DNA from: Mycobacterium colombiense
GTDB lineage: Bacteria > Actinomycetota > Actinomycetes > Mycobacteriales > Mycobacteriaceae
DNA length: 64,000 nucleotides
Reading direction: 5' to 3'
Assembly: GCF_003284975.1 (NCBI RefSeq)
Contig: NZ_QMEU01000020.1
Span: 1-64,000 of the forward strand
In this document: one piece after another, positions 40,625-49,901 of the stretch
Position numbering within the stretch: the stretch's first letter is position 1
Layout: each line of letters begins with the position of its first letter
The notes under the pieces: generated by a model
What the model saw: only the letters and a program-made list of their open reading frames with translations
The model's database searches: none
What the model was told of the DNA's origin: nothing
Made by a program: the position numbers and the translations under genes

Positions 40625-41194
40625 AGCTGCGCCCAATTATCTTGCCGGAACTGCACATCCACACCGAAGTTTTGCACCCCGGCCGCGGACCAACCGTTGA
40701 GAGACGGTTGTCAGACTAATAGTAGCGCCGTACCGGTGAGACGGACTGTGAGAGCGCCGGGCCGGTGCGCATTCGAAAATCAGACACCGTCACTGGATTC
40801 CGGTGTCGGCGGCCAGACGATGGGCTCGACGGCGTTGCTGCATGCCGTGTCCGCGTCAGAAAACCCTCGCTGCGCGACGTTTGAGTCAATCTGCTGGTCA
40901 ATAGGAGCGGTCAAACAGGTGTAGCGTCAAGGGTGCTGAGAATTTCAGCTGGTCCGGGATGAGTTCGGCTGTCCGCCGCCTAACCCAAGGAGCATCGGCT
41001 CCGAACCCCCACACACCGATGATCAATGCGCCTCAGGTCCCCCGTGACCCCATCACTCGATCCCCCTCAGCGTGCCCACTTGCGGGCGTCCCCGATCCAG
41101 CCGGCCGCTTCGCGAGCTAACTCACGCCTGACACCGGCTTCGTTTGCGACGAGGCCCGAATGCCAAATTCCTCAATATCTATGAAGGACATGCC
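40625..41194. other. Divergent intergenic region
   Basis: This is the promoter region between the GAF-ANTAR gene (leftward) and the SPFH gene (rightward). It contains the leader hairpin at 40691-40710 and a -10 at 40719-40724. No coding frame of real character was seen in the remaining 450 bases. Confidence 0.6.
40691..40724 (-). promoter_or_regulatory. -10 element and leader hairpin of the GAF-ANTAR gene
   Basis: Reading leftward, TACTAT (40724-40719) is a good -10 element. About ten bases later the transcript would contain a perfect 7-bp stem CAACCGT / ACGGTTG (40710-40704 with 40697-40691) closing a six-base loop CTCTCA. The loop does not have the A1/G4 pattern of known ANTAR targets. Confidence 0.4.
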
Positions 41195-42082
41195 ATGAAA
41201 GCTCTGATCATCCTGGTGGTGGTACTGCTCGTTGTCGCTGTGATCCTGTTGTCATTGTCGGTGAGAGTGGTGACCCAATACGAGAAGGGAGTGTTGTTCC
41301 GCCTCGGCAAGGTGGTGGCTGTCAAAGACCCCGGGCTGGCCGTCATCATCCCGGTCATCGACCGACTGATGAAGGTGTCGCTGCGAATAGTGACGATGCC
41401 GATCCAGTCCCAGGGCATCATCACCCGCGACAATGTCAGCGTCGACATTTCGGCGGTCGCTTACTTCCGGGTTCTCGATGCCGTGAAATCGGTGATCGCC
41501 ATCGAAAACGTCCACGCCGCAATCAACCAGATCGCGCAGACCACCCTGCGTAAGGTCGTCGGCCAACACACCCTCGACCAGGCGCTGTCGGAGACCGACA
41601 CGATCAACGCCGATATCCGAAAGATCCTCGACATCGCAACACTTGAATGGGGTGTCGAAGTGACCCTGGTTGAGCTCAAAGACATCCAGCTGCCCGACAG
41701 CATGAAACGCGCGATGGCTCGGCAAGCCGAGGCCGAGCGCGAGAAGCGGGCCAAAATTATTGCGGCAGAGGGCGAATCGATGGCCGCAGCCGCGTTGGGC
41801 GAGGCGTCGGACACGATGATGGCGCACCCGCTGGCGTTGCAACTGCGCAACCTGCAGACGCTCGTCGAGCTCGGGGTGGAGAAGAACACGACCATTGTTT
41901 TCCCGGCACCTCTGATGAGTGCGATCGGTGAACTGGGCGCCTTCCTTGCCAGAGAAAATGCGGCCTCCGCGTCCCCACCCCATCCGGTCAGCACCACAAT
42001 TGGGGCCGACACGTCAACGCGAACCGGACCTCGGCCGACGAACGGCGCAGTTCCCGAGCCCGGGCCCGCCGAAACCCCATGA
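41195..42082 (+). CDS. SPFH/stomatin-like membrane protein (slipin type)
   Basis: This is a 295-aa protein with one N-terminal membrane helix (residues about 3-25, rich in Val/Leu/Ile) and an SPFH domain (about 25-190; [45 protein letters not shown]). A charged helix follows ([19 protein letters not shown]) that should form a coiled coil, then a Pro/Thr-rich tail. Slipins form oligomeric membrane scaffolds and are often linked to NfeD-type proteases or membrane stress. No nfeD partner is next to it, so the partner is open. The ATG at 41195 has a GAAGGA ribosome-binding site. High confidence. Confidence 0.92.
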   Translation: MKALIILVVVLLVVAVILLSLSVRVVTQYEKGVLFRLGKVVAVKDPGLAVIIPVIDRLMKVSLRIVTMPIQSQGIITRDNVSVDISAVAYFRVLDAVKSVIAIENVHAAINQIAQTTLRKVVGQHTLDQALSETDTINADIRKILDIATLEWGVEVTLVELKDIQLPDSMKRAMARQAEAEREKRAKIIAAEGESMAAAALGEASDTMMAHPLALQLRNLQTLVELGVEKNTTIVFPAPLMSAIGELGAFLARENAASASPPHPVSTTIGADTSTRTGPRPTNGAVPEPGPAETP

Positions 42083-42226
42083 CCGGGCGCCCTTTCCGAC
42101 CGGAACCACCGTCACCTCACACAGGACGAGCAGGCTGCGCAATATTCGCCATCATGGGCGGGGTACGTCCGAGGCGACCACAGGGCCACCACACATGAAG
42201 ATCCGGACAGATTGTAGGCCCACGTC

Positions 42227-42269
42227 TGACGTCAACAGTGTTGACACAGCCTGGATTCTGGCGTGTAAT
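42227..42269 (+). promoter_or_regulatory. Consensus promoter with overlapping palindromes
   Basis: TTGACA at 42241-42246 and TGTAAT at 42264-42269 are exactly 17 bases apart, a near-perfect housekeeping promoter for the gene at 42304. The -35 overlaps an inverted repeat GTCAAC-AGT-GTTGAC (42231-42245), which itself abuts an 8-bp palindrome TGACGTCA (42227-42234). These are likely operator sites. Confidence 0.65.
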
Positions 42270-42303
42270 GAACTTCTAGCACCGCAAAATTGGAGACCTC
42301 GAG

Positions 42304-42750
42304 ATGATTGTCATTGTCGGATTAGTTGTTTTACTCTTCGCCGTCATCGTGGGGTTCGCCGGCGTTCTCAACAATGCCGGAGCCACGCATGCGCTGAGCG
42401 AGAGCTTCTCAGTAATGGGCTATCACGTCACGGGTTCGACCGGCACCCTGTTCCTCTTCGGGATCGCGATTGGTGCGCTGGCGATGTTGGGCATGAGCGT
42501 GTTGCTGGCCGGTGCGCGACGTACCGCGGCACGTGGACGTGACGCCCGACGTGAACTGCAAAGGTCCCAGCGCGAAGCGGACTTTTTGCACAGAGACCTT
42601 GACTTCGACCACCAGCCCGGTGTGACAGGTGGCGCCACCGTGAATTCGGAAGCGGCCGGGATCCGACCGAGGAATAAGTGGGGTCTCCTGGGTCGCCGGC
42701 CGTACGGTCGCCTACCGACCTACCCGCGCGCTGGTAGCGGACGCTGGTAG
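42304..42750 (+). CDS. Two-helix membrane protein of unknown function
   Basis: This is a 148-aa protein. Helix 1 covers residues about 2-23 (MIVIVGLVVLLFAVIVGFAG) and helix 2 about 48-70 (LFLFGIAIGALAMLGMSVLL). They are followed by a basic, helical cytoplasmic segment (RRTAARGRDARRELQRSQRE) and a flexible tail ending GSGRW. The topology is like small stress-associated mycobacterial membrane proteins next to slipin genes. A TTGGAGACC ribosome-binding site precedes the ATG. With the strong promoter upstream this should be well expressed or tightly repressed. No family name is recognised with certainty. Confidence 0.75.
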   Translation: MIVIVGLVVLLFAVIVGFAGVLNNAGATHALSESFSVMGYHVTGSTGTLFLFGIAIGALAMLGMSVLLAGARRTAARGRDARRELQRSQREADFLHRDLDFDHQPGVTGGATVNSEAAGIRPRNKWGLLGRRPYGRLPTYPRAGSGRW

Positions 42751-42831
42751 GCGCCAAGTCCAGGCAACGCGGACGAACCTAGCCAACTCTGGGCTCCTGA
42801 ACTAAGAATCGCAACGAAATAGGTGAGAAGC

Positions 42832-43005
42832 ATGAGCATCGGTAACAAGATCGCCCATAAGCTCGAAGGGGCAAAGGGCGCCACCAAAAAGATTTTCGGC
42901 CGCGCGACCGGGAACACCCGCCTGCGTACCGAGGGGCGCGCCGATCAGATGAAGGGCAATATGAAACAAGCAGGGGCCAAGGTCAAAGACGCTTTCAAAC
43001 ACTGA
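42832..43005 (+). CDS. CsbD-family stress protein
   Basis: This is a 57-aa hydrophilic protein starting MSIGNKIAHKLEGAKGATKK, with the CsbD-type repeats (GRATGNTRLRTEGRADQMKG, then NMKQAGAKVKDAFK). CsbD proteins are general-stress proteins under sigma-B control in Bacillus and are abundant in stressed actinobacteria; their molecular role is unknown. The ATG at 42832 has an AGGTGAG ribosome-binding site. The gene follows the two-helix membrane protein by 81 bases, possibly in one transcript. High confidence for the family. Confidence 0.9.
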   Translation: MSIGNKIAHKLEGAKGATKKIFGRATGNTRLRTEGRADQMKGNMKQAGAKVKDAFKH

Positions 43006-43624
43006 TCGGGCAAACCGCTCCCGGCCAGATCGCCCGCCGAACGCTACGACGGCCCCCCAGGCGCATCGATAAACCCCACGGCTCATCCCGAGTTCAGCGA
43101 TCAAGTCCGACCTTCCGGTATATGGTGTAATGCGGTTGACTCCCCAGCCTCCCGGAACGACCGGTGGCGATCTATCTGGTCCCCGCCTGTGACGTGTCTG
43201 CAATCCCTGCATCGCCGACAGTTATCGGGTTGTGCTGTTGGACTGACAGTTGACGGAGTCGCGTGCTCAGCGCTGCAAGGGTGACCGCACCTCTCGGCAA
43301 TGTCGGCGCGCCTGACTGCCTGATTGCCATTCAAAACGTAAGGTCGAGGCGTCTGAAACGCTCGAACCGCCACTTCGGCCGAGTGACGGTTGATCCGTTT
43401 TGTGCGTGAAAAGGGGCAACCACCCCGCCATAGTCATCGTCAGCCTCGGTCCCGGGCGGGCGGCCGTAGCGCAACGACACCAATGGTGCCCGCCCCCGCA
43501 ACTTCGATGCGAGCTTCGCGGCTTCTGCCCACGCCTTCGGCGACCGACGCGTCCTGGTGTTCGCCGTTGAACTCCGCCACTGGCACTGGGGCTCAACCGC
43601 AGTGCCGGCACCAAAGGGGGGATT
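43006..43624. other. Intergenic stretch without recognised feature
   Basis: This 619-base region upstream of the fadD-like gene has only shadow frames. A GGGGGG run just before 43625 serves as ribosome-binding site for that gene. No clear promoter hexamers were found by eye. Confidence 0.6.
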
Positions 43625-45259
43625 TTGAGCAAGTTCACCGAAACCATGTTTTTCGCCGCCCAGTCCAGTTCGCAGGGTCTGGTCACCGGGGAGCCGAACT
43701 GCCCCGTCCGGCACACCTGGGGCGAGGTGCACGAGCGGGCCCGTCGCATTGCGGGTGGCTTGGCCAGCGGAGGCGTCGGCCGCGGCGATGCCGTGCCGGT
43801 GCTGGCCGGTGCTCCCGCCGAAATCGCGCCGACCAGCCAGGGTATCTGGATGCGCGGCGCCAGCCTCACGATGCTCCACCAGCCCACACCGCGCACCGAT
43901 CTCGCGCGCTGGGCCGAGGAGACCACCGCCGTCATCAAGATGATCGGCGCCAAGACGGTCGTCATCTCGGACCCGTTCATGGCCGCGGCCTCGGTGCTGT
44001 CCGAGTTGGGCATGCAGGTGCTCACCATCGAACAACTGCTCGGCAGCCGCCCGATCGACCCCGTCGAGACCGACGACGACGACGTCGCGCTTCTTCAGCT
44101 GACGTCGGGTTCTACCGGGGCACCGAAGGCGGTGCGAATCACCCACGGCAATATAGTTTCGAACGCCGAGGCGATGTTCACCGGCGCGCAGGTCGACATC
44201 GAGACCGACGTGATCGTGAGCTGGCTGCCCCTCTTCCATGACATGGGCATGACTGGGTTCTTAACCGTGCCAATGTATTTCGGGGCAGAACTCGTCAAGG
44301 TCACACCGATGGACTTTTTGCGCGACACGCTGCTGTGGGCCCGGCTCATCGACAAGTACAAGGGCACCATGACCGCGGCGCCCAACTTCGCCTACACGCT
44401 GCTCGCCAAACGCCTACGCAAGCTGGCCGAGCCCGGCCAATTCGACCTGTCCACCCTGCGATGGGCGCTGTCGGGCGCCGAGCAGGTCGAACCCGCCGAC
44501 GTCGAAGACTTCTGTGACGCGGGCAAGCCGTTCGGGTTGCATCCCGAGGCGATTCTGCCGGCATACGGCATGGCCGAGACGACCGTGGCGGTGTCGTTCT
44601 CTGAGTGCGGCGCGGGCCTGGTGATCGATGAGGTCGACGCCGACCTGCTTGCCGTACTGCACCGGGCCGTTCCGGCGACCAAGGGTAAAACCCGGCGACT
44701 GGCCACGCTCGGGCGCGTACTTCAGGGACTGGAGGCGCGCATCATCGACGAAGACGGCAACATTCTGCCCGCCCGCGCAGTCGGCGTCATCGAGGTGCGC
44801 GGCGCGCCGGTGACCCTGGGTTACGAGACGATGGCCGGTTTCGTCTCGGCACAGGACGAGCAGGGTTGGTATGACACAGGCGATCTGGGTTACCTCACCG
44901 AGACCGGTCACGTCGTCGTCTGCGGGCGAGTCAAGGACGTGATCATCATGGCCGGGCGAAACATCTACCCGACCGATATCGAACGCGCCGCCGCGCGAGT
45001 TTCCGGCGTACGGCCAGGTGGGGCCGTGGCGGTGCGCCTGGAAGCGGGACATTCGCGCGAGACGTTCGCGATCGCCGTGGAGTCCAACGACTGGCAGAAC
45101 ACGGCCGAAGTGCGCCGCATCGAACAACAGGTGGCACACGAGGTGGTTGCCGAGGTCGACGTCCGGCCGCGCAATGTGCTGGTGCTCGAGCCCGGAACGA
45201 TTCCCAAGACGCCGTCCGGCAAGCTGCGGCGCGCCCACACATTGGCACTCGTCGGCTGA
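43625..45259 (+). CDS. Fatty-acyl-AMP-ligase-like FadD enzyme
   Basis: This is a 544-aa adenylate-forming enzyme. The ATP/AMP-binding motifs are intact: [21 protein letters not shown] and [13 protein letters not shown], and the terminal lysine motif is [10 protein letters not shown]. Several stretches are typical of fatty-acyl-AMP ligases rather than CoA ligases: [31 protein letters not shown] and [17 protein letters not shown]. Such enzymes hand acyl-adenylates to carrier proteins of PKS or NRPS lines, so this is a candidate acyl supplier for the lipopeptide, though it lies 21 kb from the synthetase. The start is TTG at 43625. It is followed 58 bases later by a GAF-ANTAR gene on the same strand. 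High confidence for the superfamily, moderate for FAAL. Confidence 0.85.
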   Translation: MSKFTETMFFAAQSSSQGLVTGEPNCPVRHTWGEVHERARRIAGGLASGGVGRGDAVPVLAGAPAEIAPTSQGIWMRGASLTMLHQPTPRTDLARWAEETTAVIKMIGAKTVVISDPFMAAASVLSELGMQVLTIEQLLGSRPIDPVETDDDDVALLQLTSGSTGAPKAVRITHGNIVSNAEAMFTGAQVDIETDVIVSWLPLFHDMGMTGFLTVPMYFGAELVKVTPMDFLRDTLLWARLIDKYKGTMTAAPNFAYTLLAKRLRKLAEPGQFDLSTLRWALSGAEQVEPADVEDFCDAGKPFGLHPEAILPAYGMAETTVAVSFSECGAGLVIDEVDADLLAVLHRAVPATKGKTRRLATLGRVLQGLEARIIDEDGNILPARAVGVIEVRGAPVTLGYETMAGFVSAQDEQGWYDTGDLGYLTETGHVVVCGRVKDVIIMAGRNIYPTDIERAAARVSGVRPGGAVAVRLEAGHSRETFAIAVESNDWQNTAEVRRIEQQVAHEVVAEVDVRPRNVLVLEPGTIPKTPSGKLRRAHTLALVG

Positions 45260-45317
45260 ATTTCGGGAGCCCGGCAGAGAGTACGTTGGTGGTCGAGGGT
45301 GGACGCGAGGAGGGACG

Positions 45318-46121
45318 TTGGCGGACTTCGACCCCCAACCCAACCGCGGGACGCCCGCAGTGCCAGAACTCTCCCCCAGCCAGCTGGAGGCGGACGAGGC
45401 CGAGCTGTACGCGGGGCTACGCGGAGTGGCCGGGATTGTGGCCGGTGGCCGCGGGGTGATCGACCTACTCCGGGATGTGGCGGAATTCGCCGCGCAAGCG
45501 ATTCCGGGCGCCGACGGCGTCGGCGTCTCATTGATCGATCCGGCGCACGGCATCTCCAGCGTCCACACCTGGGCGGCGACAGCGGTGCTCGTTCACGACA
45601 TCGACACCGTGCAATACACCGAACTGCACGAAGGCCCCTGCATCACCTGCATGGAATCTCAGCGCCCTACCGTGAGCGGATCACTGGGCAGCGACATCCG
45701 TTGGCCGCACTTCGGTGGCCGGGTGGCCCGCATGCGCATGCACTCCGCGTTGGCGCTGCCGCTGATCGTGGGCGACCAGGTAATCGGTTCGATCAACGCC
45801 TACGCGGCAGCCCGCGACGCGTTCACCGAGCACGCGGTGCAGCTAGGGTCGCAGTTCGCCCAGCCCGCCGCCGTCTCGGTGTACAACGCCCAGTTGCTGG
45901 CCATTGCGCACGAACGGACACTGCGATTGCAGCGGGCCTTGGACAGCCGATCGGTGATCGATCAGGCGATCGGCATCATACGTAGCCGATCGGGTGCGGG
46001 CGCGAAGGAGGCGTTTGAACGCCTGGCCCAGCTCAGCCAAACCGAAAACGTCAAACTGCACACCGTCGCCGAGCGGTTGGTCGAGGAGGCCACACGGCGC
46101 GCCCGAGCACGGCGTCGCTGA
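45318..46121 (+). CDS. GAF-ANTAR RNA-binding regulator
   Basis: This 267-aa protein starts at a TTG (45318) supported by an excellent GAGGAGGG ribosome-binding site; an in-frame GTG at 45360 is the alternative. The GAF domain spans about residues 45-185 (FAAQAIPGADGVGVSLIDP, YTELHEGPCITC, SALALPLIVGDQVIGSINAY). The ANTAR domain is at about 205-265 (RSVIDQAIGIIRSRSGAGAK, NVKLHTVAERLVEEA). It is a full-length paralogue of 39815-40624. The position right after the fadD-like gene suggests co-transcription and possible control of lipid genes. The stop lies only five bases from the stop of the converging ANTAR gene. Confidence 0.9.
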   Translation: MADFDPQPNRGTPAVPELSPSQLEADEAELYAGLRGVAGIVAGGRGVIDLLRDVAEFAAQAIPGADGVGVSLIDPAHGISSVHTWAATAVLVHDIDTVQYTELHEGPCITCMESQRPTVSGSLGSDIRWPHFGGRVARMRMHSALALPLIVGDQVIGSINAYAAARDAFTEHAVQLGSQFAQPAAVSVYNAQLLAIAHERTLRLQRALDSRSVIDQAIGIIRSRSGAGAKEAFERLAQLSQTENVKLHTVAERLVEEATRRARARRR

Positions 46122-46126
46122 ACGCG

Positions 46127-46885
46127 TTACTTATCGTGGCCGGCGCGCAGTTCGTCCAACTCCGCCACGATAAGCACCCGCGAGTAACGGTCGCTCATCA
46201 ATTTGCGTGCAACGTCGGTCAGATGTTCGCCGTTGGCTCGCGCATAAATCCGCAACAGCCTGAAGGCATCCTCCACCGACACATCCAGCAGTTGACGGAC
46301 CAAACCCTTGGCCTGCTCGATGACCACGCGGCCGGTCAGCGCCGATCGCAGTTGCGGCATGACGGTCGACGGTGTCGGCGGGTGCTCTTGGAGGATCGCC
46401 ACGCACGCTATGTGCGTGAGGGTTTGACCGACGAGTAGATCGGCGTTGTTGAGCTTGCCGCGGCGGGTGCCGAACAAGCCGAGCGCGCCCAACACAATGC
46501 CGGCGGCGCGCATCGGAACCGCGTGGACCGATGCGAAGCCGGCGTCGACCGCGGCCGGAACGAACCGTGGCCACCGCTCGAGCGCCCCGTGGATGTCGGC
46601 GACGGAGACCGGTTGGCCGCTGCTGTAGCAGTCCACGCATGGGCCTTCGTCGGCTTGTAGCTGGAACAGCTCCAGCTCGCGGGCCTCCTCCGAGGTGGCG
46701 GCCAACAGGCGAAGCTTGTTCAACGGGTCGGCGAGCAGGAATCCCGCGGCTTCGATGTCGAGCAGATCCGTACATCGCTCAGTCAGCCCGGTCAACAGGT
46801 CAACCACGTCGAAGTCGTCAAGCAGACTGTCGACGATCGACACAACGGCGTCCAGCACGCGGGTTTCGCGAGGGGTCTCGGTCAC
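46127..46885 (-). CDS. GAF-ANTAR regulator, second subfamily
   Basis: This is a 252-aa protein beginning VTETPRETRVLDAVVSIVDS from a GTG at 46885, which has a textbook AAGGAGGAC ribosome-binding site. The GAF domain (about 20-165) includes LDIEAAGFLLADP, LQADEGPCVDCYSSGQPV and SVHAVPMRAAGIVLGALGLF. The ANTAR domain (about 175-235) includes GRVVIEQAKGLVRQLLDVSV and ARANGEHLTDVARKLM. It belongs to the common mycobacterial transcription antitermination type (Rv1626 is a different, REC-ANTAR, type). It is downstream of and probably co-transcribed with the next ANTAR gene (40-base gap). Confidence 0.9.
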   Translation of the reverse strand: MTETPRETRVLDAVVSIVDSLLDDFDVVDLLTGLTERCTDLLDIEAAGFLLADPLNKLRLLAATSEEARELELFQLQADEGPCVDCYSSGQPVSVADIHGALERWPRFVPAAVDAGFASVHAVPMRAAGIVLGALGLFGTRRGKLNNADLLVGQTLTHIACVAILQEHPPTPSTVMPQLRSALTGRVVIEQAKGLVRQLLDVSVEDAFRLLRIYARANGEHLTDVARKLMSDRYSRVLIVAELDELRAGHDK

Positions 46886-46925
46886 GCTGTCCTCCTTCCT
46901 GACTCTTGGCTTCCGTCAAGACGCC

Positions 46926-47711
46926 TCAGTCCGCCTCGAGTCGCAGACGGCCATCAAGGATGTCGCGGGCGACGTCGGTCGCGCTGCGGCCGGTGGCGTA
47001 GGCATGGCCCCGCAACCGGATCAGCGCCTCGGCCGGCTCCACCTCGAGTTGAGCGACAAGCATTCCGGTGGCCTGGCTGACCTCGGCACGACCCAATGCG
47101 TGCAGTTCGGCCCAGGCATCGCTGTTCGGGTCTGCAACGGCAGCCTGCAGGTCGGCGTCCAAGAGATCCAGCAGCGGAATCCCCGCGAGCTCCGCGGCGG
47201 CGACAGCACCGGTCAGTTCGTCCCCCGGCAACGGACCCGGCCGCGCGCTAAAGAGGTCGAGCGCGCCGACAAATTCCCCGGCGACCACGACGGGTATGGC
47301 GTAAACGCCCCTGATCTGGTGGGAGAGCATGGCGGGGCCATAGACGGGCCAGCGCGCCTCCTCGGGGTCGGCGAGGTCGACGACCAGGACTGGGATCCGC
47401 AAGGCGACCGAATCCAGGCAGGGGCCCTCTCCGAGGATGAACTGAAGTTCGTCGTACCTGCGGGCTGGCTCGCCGCTGGCTCCCAGTGTTCCGGTGCTCG
47501 CGCCGTCGAAGATTATCGAGATTGCGGCCGCATCCACGTCGAGCAGAACCACGCAAGCCTCGCACAAACGGTCGGCGGCCTCTGTCCCGCGCCGGCCGTC
47601 GACAGCCGCGCGGAGTTGCTCGTGGATTGCCACACTTAGCCGAACAGGGGCCGGGCGGCCGCGGTGGTGACCGCGTGGCTCGTCGGGGAGATCATCCCCC
47701 CAGCCTTTCAC
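46926..47711 (-). CDS. GAF-ANTAR regulator, third subfamily
   Basis: This is a 261-aa protein with GAF region (about 30-180; LCEACVVLLDVDAAAISIIF, LGEGPCLDSVALRIPVLVVD, VYAIPVVVAGEFVGALDLFS). The C-terminal ANTAR domain (about 200-257) is LGRAEVSQATGMLVAQLEVE followed by ALIRLRGHAYATGRSATDVA. The start is a GTG at 47711 with no strong ribosome-binding site; a later start near the SVAIHEQLR segment is possible. It is the first gene of a two-gene leftward unit with 46127-46885. It is distinct in sequence from the other four ANTAR proteins of the window, so the cluster is not a simple tandem duplication. Confidence 0.85.
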   Translation of the reverse strand: MKGWGDDLPDEPRGHHRGRPAPVRLSVAIHEQLRAAVDGRRGTEAADRLCEACVVLLDVDAAAISIIFDGASTGTLGASGEPARRYDELQFILGEGPCLDSVALRIPVLVVDLADPEEARWPVYGPAMLSHQIRGVYAIPVVVAGEFVGALDLFSARPGPLPGDELTGAVAAAELAGIPLLDLLDADLQAAVADPNSDAWAELHALGRAEVSQATGMLVAQLEVEPAEALIRLRGHAYATGRSATDVARDILDGRLRLEAD

Positions 47712-47820
47712 TAGTTGGGGGTTTTTACGAGCGCGACGCAGCCGTGGTGGCCAACGGGTCGGGGTGGCCGGGTTGAATCCCTCATCGACCCGTGCGGTTG
47801 ACTGGGGTAATCCTCAAGGT

Positions 47821-47836
47821 GATCGTCGGGACGATC
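47821..47836. promoter_or_regulatory. 16-bp palindromic site
   Basis: GATCGTC-GG-GACGATC is a perfect 7-bp inverted repeat with a 2-base spacer, 47 bases upstream of the start at 47884 and 110 bases upstream of the divergent ANTAR gene. It is a plausible dimeric regulator site for either. Confidence 0.4.
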
Positions 47837-47883
47837 CCCGGAGGGTGGACACACGCTCTTTACCACGACAGTCCGGAAGAGCC

Positions 47884-48096
47884 ATGAGTTCTGAACATGC
47901 CATAGAGAAGGTGCCGCTGTCGGAGATCCGGGAGGGCGACATGCTCCAGGATCCGACGTCGGGCAGGTGGATCAAAGTCACGCACACCGCCGACGACACC
48001 GCCAGCGGGCCCCACCGCGTCTACTACGGCGACGGCGGCGAAGAGATCGATTCGCGGTACGTCGTCGGTCTGGTCAATCGCCAGGTACGGGAGTAA
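47884..48096 (+). CDS. Small hypothetical protein, 70 aa
   Basis: This is a 70-residue soluble protein (starts MSSEHAIEKVPLSEIREGDM, then SGRWIKVTHTADD and GPHRVYYGDGGEEIDSRYVV). It looks like a single small beta-barrel similar to the proteins of unknown function that mycobacteria keep near stress genes. The ATG at 47884 has a GGAAGAG ribosome-binding site. A similar theme (short beta-rich protein with YMRFGDAYRK and HTYARDEW) recurs at 51968-52165, but the two are not obviously homologous. No function is assigned. Confidence 0.75.
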   Translation: MSSEHAIEKVPLSEIREGDMLQDPTSGRWIKVTHTADDTASGPHRVYYGDGGEEIDSRYVVGLVNRQVRE

Positions 48097-48153
48097 CGGG
48101 GCGATGGCGAATCGTCCGCGTGGACGGACGAAATCCATCTCGTTGCACTCTGA

Positions 48154-49410
48154 TTAGGAGGCCTGCGCGGTGAACGGCCCGCGACTGCGGCGCCCCTGTG
48201 CGTTGCCGCGGGCGAGTATCGCTGTTGACAATCCCCGCCGCTTGACATCGCCACTCGCTGACGATCGCGTCACCGGTTCCCCCGCGACCCGAAACCTGTT
48301 CTCCGAGGCCGTTTCTGGCGCGTCATCAGAGGAGGCGGACAGAAACCGGTCCGGCAACGCTAATTTGCAGATGGTGCGCATGGTGAGCAGGTACTGACGG
48401 GCCAACGGACCGGTCGTATAAGGCAGGTCGTAGGTGACGCACAATGCGCGCACCCGCGCGGCGACTTCGGGATACCGGTTGCTCGGCAGATCGGGGAACA
48501 GATGATGTTCGATCTGGTAGCAAAGATTCCCACTCATGAACGCCATGACCGGCCCGGCGTGGAAGTTTGCGGCACCCAGCATCTGCCGCAGATACCATTC
48601 GGCCTTCGTCTCGTCCTGCAGCACGGCCTCGGTGAACTTCTCCGCGCCATCGGTGAAGTGACCGCAGACGATGACCAGATACGCCCATACGTTGCGCAGC
48701 CCGTTGGCCGCCACGTTGGCCCCCAGGGTGCGGCGCCACCGCCGGCGACTCAGCGCAGGGAACACGACATAGTCTTTGCCGGCCTGGCGAGCAATCTTGC
48801 GGCCCAGGGCTTTGGCGTGGCCCGATTTACCCGCAGCCGTCTTCTCGAGTTCCTGCACCGAGTACAGGCAGTGCAGTGCCACGCCCCACTCGAACAAGAG
48901 GGCCAGCAGCACCGCACGCAATGGTTGCACCAAGGCGCCCCGCTGCCATTTTTCATCCCGAGTGACGCGCATGATGCCGAACCCGAGGTCGTCGTCGACG
49001 CCGACGACGTTCGCGAAGACGTGGTGCCGGTAGTTGTGGGAGTGCTGCCACTGCGACGAAAGACCGGCCATGTCCCACTCCCACGTGCTGGAGTGGATTT
49101 CGGGGTCGTTCATCCAATCCCATTGACCGTGGCTGATGTTGTGGCCGAGCTCCATATTCTCGATGCACTTGGCCGCGGCCAGCACCGCCGTCCCGACGGC
49201 CCACCCGCGCTTGCCTCTGCTCGTGGCAATGACCAACCGCGCTGCAATCTCGAGACCACGCTGAAAAGCGATCGCGCGCACGATGTATGCCCGATCCTTG
49301 GCGCCGCGCGAACCCTCAATATCGCAGCGGATCGCGTCCAGGTCGGCCGCGAACGCCTCGAGGTCGTCCTCGCTCAGGTGGGCGTATTCAGGTACATCGG
49401 TGATAGCCAT
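48154..49410 (-). CDS. Membrane fatty-acid desaturase, DesA3-like (copy 2)
   Basis: This is a 418-aa di-iron acyl desaturase with complete histidine boxes: GHNISHGQWDW, SHNYRHHVF and QIEHHLFPDLPSNR. Its N-terminus (MAITDVPEYAHLSEDDLEAF) and overall layout match copy 1 at 36455, but the middle (residues about 160-215) is divergent, so the two probably differ in substrate or regulation. The ATG at 49410 is the natural start. It is transcribed leftward as a single gene; no electron-transfer partner is adjacent. The C-terminal tail is Arg/Ser-rich and non-conserved. High confidence for the family. Confidence 0.92.
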   Translation of the reverse strand: MAITDVPEYAHLSEDDLEAFAADLDAIRCDIEGSRGAKDRAYIVRAIAFQRGLEIAARLVIATSRGKRGWAVGTAVLAAAKCIENMELGHNISHGQWDWMNDPEIHSSTWEWDMAGLSSQWQHSHNYRHHVFANVVGVDDDLGFGIMRVTRDEKWQRGALVQPLRAVLLALLFEWGVALHCLYSVQELEKTAAGKSGHAKALGRKIARQAGKDYVVFPALSRRRWRRTLGANVAANGLRNVWAYLVIVCGHFTDGAEKFTEAVLQDETKAEWYLRQMLGAANFHAGPVMAFMSGNLCYQIEHHLFPDLPSNRYPEVAARVRALCVTYDLPYTTGPLARQYLLTMRTICKLALPDRFLSASSDDAPETASENRFRVAGEPVTRSSASGDVKRRGLSTAILARGNAQGRRSRGPFTAQAS

Positions 49411-49901
49411 TGAAAATCAGTGAGATCCGGGGGCGCTGAGCGGCGTATGTACGACCACACGCAGCCAGGGGGAGTTTGCGAACCGCAGCATGAGAAGTAT
49501 GTCCGATCTGTGTGTGTCAGTCGCACGGGAGGCACGACGTTAGGCGCAAAGTCAGGTAAGCCGGATAATTCTCGATCAGCAGGGCTGCGGCATCGGGCGA
49601 CAAGTCACTTCTCGTCGGCCGCGAATACGGCTGCACTACTGCGCAGTTACCGTCGTTGCCCTCGTCCGGAGTCGGAACATACGGCAGCCTGCTCGGACCC
49701 TAGCGATCCGGAGGGCGTTGAGCCTTCTGCTTGAATACACCTGCCTTAGGGGCTCGACGCCGTGGCCCTGACCGTAGGCGTTCGGGGCACACTCACGCAA
49801 CACGCTGGCGCGTCGGCGACGCCAAGGCTAACTCAGCCGGCAGATCCCCCGCGCCACGCATGGCTGCGGTGTACGAATTGAGATGGCCGGGCGGCAGTGA
49901 G
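49411..49901. other. Intergenic stretch without recognised feature
   Basis: These 491 bases lie between the phosphatase stop (49902) and the desaturase start (49410), both leftward. The desaturase promoter must be here. Only low-quality open frames are present. Confidence 0.6.

Noticed and set aside
40691..40710. Leader hairpin as a canonical ANTAR target
   Set aside because: The six-base loop does not carry A at position 1 and G at position 4, and no paired second hexaloop stem was found next to it.
41252..41983. Long minus-strand frame opposite the SPFH gene
   Set aside because: It is His/Arg/Asp-rich and lies antisense to a clear SPFH protein with a ribosome-binding site.
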